Source of the DNA: Trichostrongylus colubriformis
Taxonomy: Eukaryota; Nematoda; Chromadorea; Rhabditida; Trichostrongylidae
Assembly: GCA_963978905.1 (NCBI GenBank)
Contig: OZ022257.1
Coordinates: forward strand, 37,663,416 to 37,727,415
Direction: 5' to 3'
Length of the DNA: 64,000 nucleotides
Positions 55,453-64,000 of the stretch are shown here, piece after piece (positions within the stretch are counted from its first letter, which is position 1; the number at the start of each line of letters is the position of its first letter). Under the pieces are notes generated by a model, which saw nothing but the letters and a program-made list of their open reading frames with translations, was not told the origin of the DNA and searched no databases. Both the position numbers and the translations under genes were made by a program.

Positions 55453-58400
55453 TCAAAGACCCCTCCATCCCCCCTACTTATGCATGCCCGTAAAATGAGG
55501 AGGTCGAAGAATGACTTCTTTCCGAGATTTCGATTTTTGCACGACTTTATGCACATGACTCACAGGAACATGTGGAGTCATATGTACGTTGTTCAAGATT
55601 CTACTGTTTCGAAATGCAGTGCATTAGAAAGAATTGCAAGTTACCGTACCTTGCTGGATGGAGTTACCGTAAAATTTAACGTTCCTTTTCGCCTTATCAC
55701 TTCCAGGTGACCTTTTTCTACTTTCACACACAGCGTTCGCCATGTTTCTTTAGAGGTATCCGACCATTTTATGGCGTTTTCGTCACTGGCGCCATGCGAT
55801 GTCGCTGCGTTCCCTAGTGGTCACGAGGTGATCGAGAACGTTTTTGGATCATTTCGCTTTCGTACGTTTGTGGTGCACTCGTCGTTGGCCTTTTAATCAC
55901 TATGTTATTACCGACGTTTATGGCCATATCAAACATTCTGCCGCCTTTCACTTTGCACTGTAGCGAGCTGATATCTCAAGACTCATATTGCTCTAATTAT
56001 CCCAGTCCGTCTGAATGAAACTACTAAAGATTGTTAAAGTCGCAGGGTAGTCATCATAAAGTAATGTGATGTAGTGCTTCCATCGGGACAAGCCATAAAA
56101 AGCCAGACAACTGTCACAAGTTTCTTCCACGAAATATTTGCAATTGAAATTTTTCAAGAATGGAGTTTTTGTTTTTGTTTTTGTGGGAAGGCGAAATAAC
56201 ATTGTTAAAATATTCGGCAGTGTTCACGTCTTTTTAAGACACCGCTGTACTCACCAAGAGATGACCGTAATTTGGTAGGATGCCAGGGCTACATATCATC
56301 CTTTCCCTGCCCCTACACCCTTCATACGATATTTTTTGGGAGTAGTGGTGGATGTCCATTTGGCAGCATCTTAATGGAGAGGGGGATAAGTGTTGATAAA
56401 GTGCATAAATAGCGTGCGATATGATCAAAATGGAAGTGTTTGTAATAGCGTAACCCTAGCCATTGCAAACTGCACGGACTAGATTGCAAAAGAAGACGAC
56501 ACACAAGACAGCCATCGGCTTTTGGGAAAAGATTGGCTTGGTCGCCCCATGAACTCTTGTGCGATTACCTGGCTGGGAAGGAGTTTGATAATGAGCCGAA
56601 CTTTATTTACTTATTTAGTTCATCTCTTGAGCGATTGCTATTTATATGCTATATATGATAGGATCCCAGGAAGATTCAGTTGGTGAGAAATGGCTTTGCT
56701 CCACTGATTTGGTACGAGACCAACCTTACTTGTATATAGGGGTACGCTTCTTTTTACTACAGCTCCCGATACATGGCTGTAAGCCGGTGTTGTGAATTTT
56801 TGCAAACTACGGTATGCTTGCTCATCGCATAGTCAAGTAAATTTTGATGTTCCTTCATCTTTCCTATGAAGGGTCAATCAATAGTTTGGGCGTTTTATCC
56901 TAAGAGCCTATGTGTCTCCGCTCGCGAAAGGCGTTCGGAGAGTGATTATTTTTCGAAACTTCCATACTAGAAAGAAGTGAGGTATCAACATGAAGTTCAA
57001 ATGTATATGTTTGTGATAGACAGATTGTTCCAAGTAATGCCATAACATTCCCTCATAACTCAATAGGATCGCCTTTGTCTTGAGCGCAATGATGAAGAGG
57101 GCGAGGAAAGCATTTGCGATCATGAGATCGCCGCACAAGTCATCCCATGCTCTCGTAGGAGTAGCTCAAAATAAGCGAATGAATTGTGAGGAGTAGCGCA
57201 CGCCTCGCGCTTCAAAACGTTCAAGTGGAATGGTGGAGCAACTTGACATTCCAGCGGTCTGGAGATCGCAGTTGCAACTCGGTGTAGCGGAGTACCGAAA
57301 TTCCACAAAGCCGGTGATGTTACAGTCAAAACCAGTCAGTTGCCAAACTCAGAGACGTCATCAGGAGACAGATACAGCCCTGGATAATGCCTCACCTTGC
57401 ACTCATCTCAGATGACTTCCAGGAGGAAGCCCAGACGCACAAAGCGTGATTGCGACAGCGTGCCCCCAAAACAGCCTCCACACTCGCTACATCTCAGCAG
57501 TGGCCAATAAGCAGCATGAATCTTAACCCGCTCAAAATTTTTCCTGGAGTATCTCGGAGAGCGAAGCCTGTACCACTTCCTGCAATCTGCTCGATTGTTC
57601 GAAGTCTGTTTTGACGAATGTTTTGGTGAATTTGTACTACGCTCACCTGCGTGAGACGACATACGCTCTCTGTCGTAGTCGTTGCTAGTGTGTGTGTATG
57701 TGCCATAGACACACCCATCAAGTTTTAGGCGTACGATGAAATGTCTATTGCAGTTCTATACTTCTAACAAAATTTATGTTGAACTTCCATCCTTATAACT
57801 GAAACAGTATGACTTTGTGCACGAAATACTTCTGCCGCATCGTGTACATTGGCAGCCTCCACAAACCATTACAAAATCACATCGCATTCATGTGCTATTA
57901 CATTTATTACTGGAAATAGAATAATTAAGTTACCCGAAGCTGAATTTTTGCGCCAAATTTATTAGTAGTAATAGTATCACATAGCTGCAAGGGAACGAAT
58001 CTAAGAGTTGAGAAGTTGAAACACTACAGCCTCACCTTATCACGTTTTGGTTATTCTCCCCAGACATTTTGTTGTGCTTTTCGATACTTTCAAAAATCAA
58101 TGATGAATATATTTTCGCCTTCCCTCTCAGTACTTCTGTAATTTTACTTCCGATGAATTTTATTCGCTCGTTGTATATATACTTGATGTTTTATTCTATC
58201 ATACAACGGAAGTGAAGTTGTCGCCATTGGCTAAATCCCTTCATGGGAATATGTTAAAAACAGTGGCAGGAGTGATGCGACCGATAAGAACTCCTGAAGT
58301 GAGTCATCAAAACGAAAAGCTGGCGAAGAAGAGAAGGGCTCCGGGCTTTACAAGAGCCGCCATTTTCAACATCTGCCATTTTTGATAGTGCTCACTCGTT

Positions 58401-58458
58401 CGCTAACAGAGCATGCCTCCTTTCAAAGTGAAGAGGATCTTATGTCCCGGGCTCTTGG
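55453..58458. other. No confident gene; weak minus-strand candidate
   Basis: On the minus strand, 57494-57721 stays open and contains a strong donor-like ACGCAG/GTGAGC near 57650 (segment ESVCRLTQ), but no exon partner was found. Elsewhere only AT-rich DNA and an interrupted GTTTTT-type run near 56167-56182. Confidence 0.3.
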
Positions 58459-58697
58459 GGTGTGTGCACATATGACGGAAAATCGTTTCGCCGCGTCGCA
58501 CTCGCGGCGCAATCAGTACGACATGCCGGATCGATTGCCCCTGGGAGCCCGGCAGAGCGTGGCTGTGTCACCTCTGCACTTCCACCCGTGCCACACTGCC
58601 TCGCTCGAAGGCTGCCATGCCCTACCATTGGTAATGGCACCCGCCGAGCCGCTCGTCGCGCGCGGCCGCGCGAAAATCCGTCATACGGTCACACACC
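58459..58697. repeat. MITE-like inverted-repeat element, copy B
   Basis: The left end GGTGTGTGCACATATGACGG and the right end (inward GGTGTGTGACCGTATGACGG) are mirror images, followed by ATTTTCG and GC-rich arms with GCGCGGCCGCGCG. Same family as 4431-4793. An open frame through it (58382-58744) is incidental. Confidence 0.82.
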
Positions 58698-58699
58698 TG

Positions 58700-59247
58700 G
58701 TTTTTGGGCATTTAATTCTGTTTTTTTCTTTCCTTCCGTGCTAATAAGCACCTGGTCTTTCGCATTCAGAAATCATCTGATGTTCGGCTATGACTACTAC
58801 CACCTTCTCCGAAGGGAAATCATACCTGAACGAACTTCATATGTTTTGTGTCAAAGAAGACTCGTTAGCGGCATCAACCTCTGAATCCATATTGCCCCAT
58901 GGAGGAGTGCTGCACTACACGTTCGTTAGCATCTCATTCTCAGCATGCTTTATGCCATTCTTTGTCTGCTTTGGCCCCATCAATGACTTCTGGTTGATTT
59001 GCGGTAGCAGTATTTCATTCAATGCGAGCTGTTGGTGCAAGTTTACTGATCTACTTGAACTTATTTACTTGTTTATTTATATTCCATCATGTCGGCATGG
59101 AAGGGCCGCTTTACACTGCGTATAAAGTGACTAAGCTTTTTAATTGAGATGACCGGTTGATTGAGATTGACTGGTTTTTCCTATACTATTATTGGTTCCA
59201 TTCTCCTTCTCTCCTAGTCGTTCGGGTAAGGGAACCTTGCTGTAAAA
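58700..59247. other. No gene seen
   Basis: Plus frames to 59125 without recognisable motifs. Confidence 0.35.
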
Positions 59248-59691
59248 TCATAAGAACTTCTGCCATAATTTGCACTCATTAAACAAGTAAGTGTAATATT
59301 CAAATAAATTAGGGGTAAGTCCAAAAAGCAACGCTTTTGAGCATTTTTGATAGCCTTCACAACTAAAAATAGATAGATCTAGATATGTGCTTCCCCAAGT
59401 CTTGTGCCCAATAATGGTATCGCAGTTTGTTTTGTAATGATACACAACACCATATAGTGGGAAGGTTGAAGGTGTCGCAGAATTGCACTGCAAGGACAAA
59501 ATACTGTCACATGGAGACAAGTAGCCTAGTACGGTCCTTAGGACCATTAATTTCATGATTTTGCTGTTCCTTTTGTATGCCGATTTATACGACAATGATT
59601 CCATTTTCATGTATGAGCGTTCAGTTTTTTCTTTGTAGAAAGGTACTATCGGGGATCCTAGCGAGCAATATTGAAGGTCCTGAAGAGTCAC
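59248..59691 (-). pseudogene. CR1/jockey-like LINE reverse transcriptase fragment
   Basis: A 147-codon minus-strand frame ends with a stretch whose layout fits the post-catalytic region of CR1/jockey-type reverse transcriptases: LSLQCNSATPSTFPLYG, then a degraded DLG motif, DLSIFSCEGYQKCSKALLFG and LFEYYTYLFNECKLW. The resemblance is one of pattern and is moderate. No catalytic motif is visible. Confidence 0.4.
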
Positions 59692-60626
59692 GTAAAATTT
59701 AGGGGCGTGCTTCGGGTGGGGATTAGGCGGTCTCCATTCCCCACTTCGGGAGATCTATGTACATTTCTATCGAACTTGCTGTCATGCTGTCAGCATTTTC
59801 TTCTCCTTATTTTCGAAAAGCATAATCGTGGTCAATTGAAAATGCGTGCATGATGAGCTATGTATTTGGCTTTCTGTTCGCTCGAATGCATAGTGTTACC
59901 GTACCTGAGCGAGATAGTTCTACCGTTCTCAAGCAAGATAAGAACGTAGTGTTCTGCCTTCTGTAAGACATACTTAATGAGAACCATCCTCACTCCATCT
60001 CATTCTGCGGTCCACTTTCGCTCCGATTCAGGCTCTTCGCATGTCTGTGCCTGTGAGGATATCTGCAAAATCCCGTTTCACCCATGACACCTTCAGCACA
60101 GCGCCACATGTGCATCACTGACATAACATCCTCTTTTCTACACACACCATCCCAAATAACGTTTTCTCCTCATAAATGAGAACTCAGTTGTGCTGTAAGT
60201 GCCTCTCCACGAAGATTTCATACTGAACAAGAAATCTATCAGCTTCAAGTGAGCTCACCTTTGAATATTGTCGTTGACTCTGGAAGAAGCTGCGATGAGA
60301 AAGCGGATTCTTTTCACTGCGAATCGGAGCCATATTTCTGGATTTCACTAGCGAATAATTGTTCTCGTGATTGCTCTCTATATAGAGAGCTCTCTTTAGG
60401 TTTTCCATGAGGATTATAGAGCTGCTGTCGCCACGATCTACACCTTCATTTAAAAGTACACTCCTTCTGTTAAACTTGCCTGATTATGTGTTCGCTTGAT
60501 TAGCCTCCTTATGAGTGGTCTGACCTCATCAGTTTCCTTGGAAATTTGGTTACGGGAGCAATTTGGTTCTGCGAGAACCGAGTAAACCGTTGGCTTTCAC
60601 CTATGTTTTCTGTGTTCCACACGCCT
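59692..60626. other. No gene seen
   Basis: AT-rich DNA with chance open frames. Confidence 0.4.
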
Positions 60627-60713
60627 TATGTGCCTTTAGGCGCTTGTATACTATGTGCCTTCAGGCGCTTGTATACAAGGAAGTCCATAAATGGCTCGAG
60701 GGAGCCATTTATG
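60627..60713. repeat. 25-bp tandem duplication next to a 12-bp hairpin
   Basis: TATGTGCCTT(T/C)AGGCGCTTGTATAC occurs at 60627-60651 and 60652-60676. Directly after, CATAAATGGCTC (60686-60697) pairs with 60702-60713 across a 4-nt loop. Confidence 0.95.
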
Positions 60714-61588
60714 CATGCGCCTGAGCACTACTTTTCTCACCCAGGGGTTGCTTATGCTAGCGTTGTTTCTCTTCCTGGCACTCCCACGTGTTTGAGTCTT
60801 GTTACATCAGATCTTAGTCAAGATTAAATCGCTGAAATGAACCTATTTTAAACAAGCCACCTACGCTACCTCAGTCACATGCAACCACCTGGTTCCTGTG
60901 CCGTGAGTCTTCAGAAAACCTTTTTTGTAGTGTTTCATTGTCGTTCTTTATAAGAACTCTCCGACATACGGAATAGGGGCACTAAGTGGGTGATGCTTGA
61001 AAGGCATGAAATTTTTTACTGATGTCACGGTTGAGTGTTAATTTCATACTATAATCTGCATCTATGTACATACATAACTATTATTCAATGGTTGCCTTCC
61101 ACTTAGCAAAGTCGCTGTATCAGTGTTCTCGCTCCCTCCACTGATTTATTCATTTCTGGTTTCTTGTTGGTTGTATTTAGTAATTTAGTCTGAAAACGTT
61201 ACTTTAGAGTACTGGTACTTGATGCCATTATTAAGATGGCTGGGAATTTGCATCGCTGAATTTTCTCCCTTTTTGTACAACCCTGTTCAATCACATTGCA
61301 CCACCATTGCCTCCGTTAATGCCACATATAGTGACGTAAATACGAATAAATGAATCTGATAGCCCTAGCTCAAATGCTTCTGGCCCCGCATCGCGCACCC
61401 GAGGACGGACGGGGTTCGTGCCGGTCATGAGCTTTCTCAGATATTCAGGTTTTTGCTTCAGTTTTACTAATAGAGGAGGTTAGATATCATGATCGTTTGA
61501 AAAGCACTAGAAAAAGTACATTCTCATTCTTCAGCCTTTTGACCTTTCAATTTCTTGTTTGTGGCCGTGGGAAGATTCACTTCCTATT
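60714..61588. other. No gene seen
   Basis: AT-rich; no supported coding sequence. Confidence 0.4.
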
Positions 61589-61669
61589 TTTCATTACTCT
61601 GACCGTAAGTCACCTTGGATAGAGGATTTCATCCTCTATCCAAGGTGACCTACGGTCAGGGTAATGAAA
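61589..61669. repeat. Near-perfect palindrome, 39-bp arms, 3-nt loop
   Basis: 61589-61627 (ending CACCTTGGATAGAGGAT) pairs with 61631-61669 with two mismatches. It is the longest hairpin in the window. Confidence 0.97.
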
Positions 61670-61929
61670 GAAGGATAATGGACAATGTTGAATCGTGCGC
61701 TTTTTGTAAGTCATTGCAATCAAGGTAAAGTAGAGAAATGGAGCGACATTATGAATTGGTACCGCTGTTTCTTTACGACAGCAGATCAACCTAAGTCCAA
61801 CCATAGGTGCCGAAAGCAATACAATCTGCGGAGTATGAGCGATTTGCAAGGAACCATGCAGAGAGGTCAATTACTCTCTAACCATTTCATCGCGGCATCA
61901 ATAAACTATGGTAACAATTCATTAACAAT

Positions 61930-62151
61930 ATGGGCTCACCGATGTCAAACACCCAGTTCACCTTTCCCCGCAACGTCGCAGTTCCTGTGCCACCGTGGAG
62001 GCGCAGACTTTTGCAGGTGTTTGCCACTTTGCGAGGCAGTAATTTCTCACCACCCCCGAAACTTGTTCCTCCTCTTCTTCACTATGAAAATCTTGGTTGC
62101 TCTCCAAATTTGCGATTCGATCTAATCGATGACTACGTTCCGATTAATTGA
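61930..62151 (+). CDS. Hypothetical short proline-rich protein or exon
   Basis: A 73-codon frame from ATG to TGA with coding-like composition: FPRNVAVPVPPWRRRLLQVF, then PPPKLVPPLLHYENLGC and DLIDDYVPIN at the end. GCAG/GTGTTT at about 62016 could be a donor instead. No domain was recognised. Confidence 0.35.
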   Translation: MGSPMSNTQFTFPRNVAVPVPPWRRRLLQVFATLRGSNFSPPPKLVPPLLHYENLGCSPNLRFDLIDDYVPIN

Positions 62152-63388
62152 CAAAAACATCATGACTCGACTTTTTACAAGTACCATGGAATAACTAAAA
62201 AGCTGTCATTGCACATTTTGAATAGCAGAGCACATTTGAAAAAATCGTGGACGCTGAAGGGGTTGGCCATAAACGTTTATGGGGAAAGCGGGTTGCAAAA
62301 TGAAAGCAACTAACACTCGTCGCTGGTAACCTCCCATTTATATGGCACAACTTGACGCTATTCCTGCAATTATCAGTGAAAATTTGAATATGTTCTGTAT
62401 AATTTTGGCTTTCCCGTTTTTAAAGATTTTTCCACAACTGTTCGTTGTGGGACCACGTGGTCCGGCAAATGCTATCTCTGAGGAAAAATTTTCTTAGCTT
62501 TGATTGTGGTTGTTGATGTTGTCACTGTTCACTAGAAAACTCAAATATTCTCTTCGATTTTCCCCAACAGCTGAATTTCTTCTTTTCCCCTCACTATCTC
62601 ATAAGTCAACCTTCAACATCCCTACGCACGACTCCGCGACGACTTCCACCCAATCCATAGACGGTGTTTTGTAAAAGTGCAATAGCATCGATTTCACCCG
62701 CCCTCTAGTACCATTAGAGTATCAGTGAGTGTAAGATTTCAATTGAAGGGTCACCTTTGTCACGCGAAGTGGTTACGTGGCTTTTACTGCAAAGACCCCT
62801 TTCGTAAGAAACCGTGGATCGTAATTATTGGAAATAATGAAAACTAACAGCAAAAGTCTTGGTTCGTGACTAAGCCTGCTTATAAGATCATAAGCTTCGG
62901 TAATCGGAAGGTTCACCATAGCCTTTTCTACAGGTTCCGAAGACAATTAAGTGTGGTGCTACTCAAAATGCTCAAGCTGCGCCTTACTAGAGGCAAAAAA
63001 TATGACAGGCGTCTATCAGTAATTTTAGACAGATTTTTAAGCTGTCCTTCTCCCTTTACTTTTGCACAGTACAGTGTGATTCACTTTATCTACTATCATA
63101 TATAAAATTTATTTTGATTAAACTGGACTGTAGGTTAATTGACTAACATTGATGTTGATCACAGTATGCATCGACGTTGATCACAGTTTTTAACGTTATA
63201 AATTTGGAATCAGGTAGTACCCTGCTTTATCCCAAACTTATAATGTTGCAAGCTGGTCCGATCCGGCGCCACTAGAAGAGATCTAGATTGCTCAAATGTA
63301 CCAAACTTTTATGGGTCATGAAAGCTACCAATGCTGCTGCTTGGCTGCTTGAGATCCTAAAGGCTCTCTGAGTCTCAGATTACAGGGT
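62152..63388. other. No confident gene; possible exon near 62934
   Basis: A strong acceptor CCTTTTCTACAG at about 62922-62933 is followed by two open frames, a short one (VPKTIKCGATQNAQAAPY then stop) and a longer one (LRLTRGKKYDRRLSVIL). Neither could be joined to other exons. Confidence 0.3.
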
Positions 63389-63643
63389 ACCTATGAAGGC
63401 GCTGAATTCAAGAGCAGGCAAACTGGGGTTCCCTGGCTTTTAACTGTGTCGTTGCAGTGGTGCAGAGGACGAGGACTTGTGTCAAGGGGAACCATGCAAT
63501 GTGCCTGCAAATACTGCAAAAATAAGCTTTCAAACAACAGCTCTGCTGCAGAAATCAGTACTTTCGAAGAGCCACTATTGCAACCTGTTGACATCGTTTT
63601 TGATATGAAATCAGAGGAGTTGAACGAATATGGAAATCTTTGA
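63389..63643 (+). CDS. Candidate terminal exon of an unrecognised gene
   Basis: The frame is open from about 63353 to a TGA at 63641-63643; CTCAGATTACAG is the best acceptor. It encodes GTYEGAEFKSRQTGVPWLLT, SRGTMQCACKYCKNKLSNNS and an acidic tail SEELNEYGNL. The composition is clearly coding-like. A second acceptor TGTCGTTGCAG at 63459 would shorten the exon in frame by 71 nt after the first acceptor, so the exact start is uncertain. Three cysteines near the middle could bind metal or form disulfides, but no family was recognised. Confidence 0.45.
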   Translation, partial: TYEGAEFKSRQTGVPWLLTVSLQWCRGRGLVSRGTMQCACKYCKNKLSNNSSAAEISTFEEPLLQPVDIVFDMKSEELNEYGNL

Positions 63644-64000
63644 TACGTTATGTGTAGAGATCACACTGCGAGAGATCGATACTGACAACCACAAACTTTT
63701 GCCAAATGCATAAATACCTCCTATGATACTAATTTCGGCATGAAATTCTTATTTATAGTGATATTCAGCTCCCTTGGCGTTATCCTTGATGATTTTATTT
63801 TGTGAGGTGAATCCCCGATTGACTATTGTTTTTTTAGCAGTCGCTTGGGAGCTAAAGCAAAGAGCGTAAATAGTAATTATATCGTGAACGGTAATTACTC
63901 GTGTGCATATTAAAAGGGAGAGCAACAAAAACATGTGGAAGCCTTACTAGTAGCTTGGGAATGACTACATGTGTATCAGTTTTCACTGCATCTGATCACA
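63644..64000. other. 3' flank, no gene seen
   Basis: AT-rich sequence after the terminal exon; no further coding sequence identified. Confidence 0.4.

Noticed and set aside
58382..58744. 120-codon frame
   Set aside because: It runs through the GC-rich arms of the MITE at 58459-58697, and the same family at 4431 carries a similar incidental frame.
1..64000. CRISPR arrays, bacterial operons, phage or plasmid genes, retroviral or LTR elements
   Set aside because: No spaced direct repeats, Shine-Dalgarno-led gene runs, integrase or LTR pairs were seen. The window is eukaryotic.

Overview
This window looks like gene-poor, transposon-rich nuclear DNA from a clade V (strongylid, hookworm-like) nematode. 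Four things point there: decayed RTE-type and CR1/jockey-type non-LTR retrotransposons of the kind common in hookworm genomes, several mariner/Tc1 elements with TA target duplications, many short inverted-repeat elements, and short phase-consistent exons with nematode-type TTTCAG/TTGCAG acceptors, one or two directly before an ATG as expected for spliced-leader trans-splicing. There are no rRNA genes, bacterial operons or CRISPR arrays. The species is inferred; nothing in the window names it.

Layout. 1-1.94 kb: decayed RTE-like reverse transcriptase cut by the window edge. 2.15-3.43 kb: complete but dead Tc1/mariner-superfamily element. 4.4-6.7 kb: a short inverted-repeat element and a 1.8 kb foldback-like element. 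6.9-9.0 kb: candidate small secreted-protein gene (signal-peptide exon plus two downstream exons) with a minus-strand RTE fragment in its presumed first intron. 13.2-13.6 kb: putative minus-strand exons. 15.7-16.1 kb: three well-formed exons of a small cysteine-containing protein. 17.1-25.9 kb: a dense transposon block (TTAA-flanked element, mariner with a second TIR element nested inside, foldback mariner, TA element, and an inverted repeat enclosing a tRNA-like sequence). 26.8-41.1 kb: scattered candidate exons of unrecognised genes on both strands, including two minus-strand exons (31.4 and 40.1 kb) that look paralogous, and a probable complete two-exon small gene at 36.5-36.8 kb. 41.2-44.5 kb: a mariner carrying two other mariner-derived elements. 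46.8-50.3 kb: a minus-strand CR1-like LINE interrupted by a TTAA-flanked element that itself holds a GC-rich MITE. 51.5-54.0 kb: a minus-strand RTE from endonuclease to C-terminus. 55-64 kb: a second TTAA element, a second copy of the 4.4 kb MITE, a LINE fragment, perfect palindromes, and a terminal exon at 63.4-63.6 kb.

How it works together. Most recognisable sequence is dead mobile DNA, and nested insertions allow relative dating. Removing the TTAA element from the LINE with one TTAA copy restores the reverse transcriptase frame, which shows precise TTAA target duplication. The host genes seen are small or partial and none could be named. No new biochemical system is evident; the most informative signals are the nested and foldback mariners, the TTAA-element family, and the small secreted-peptide candidates.
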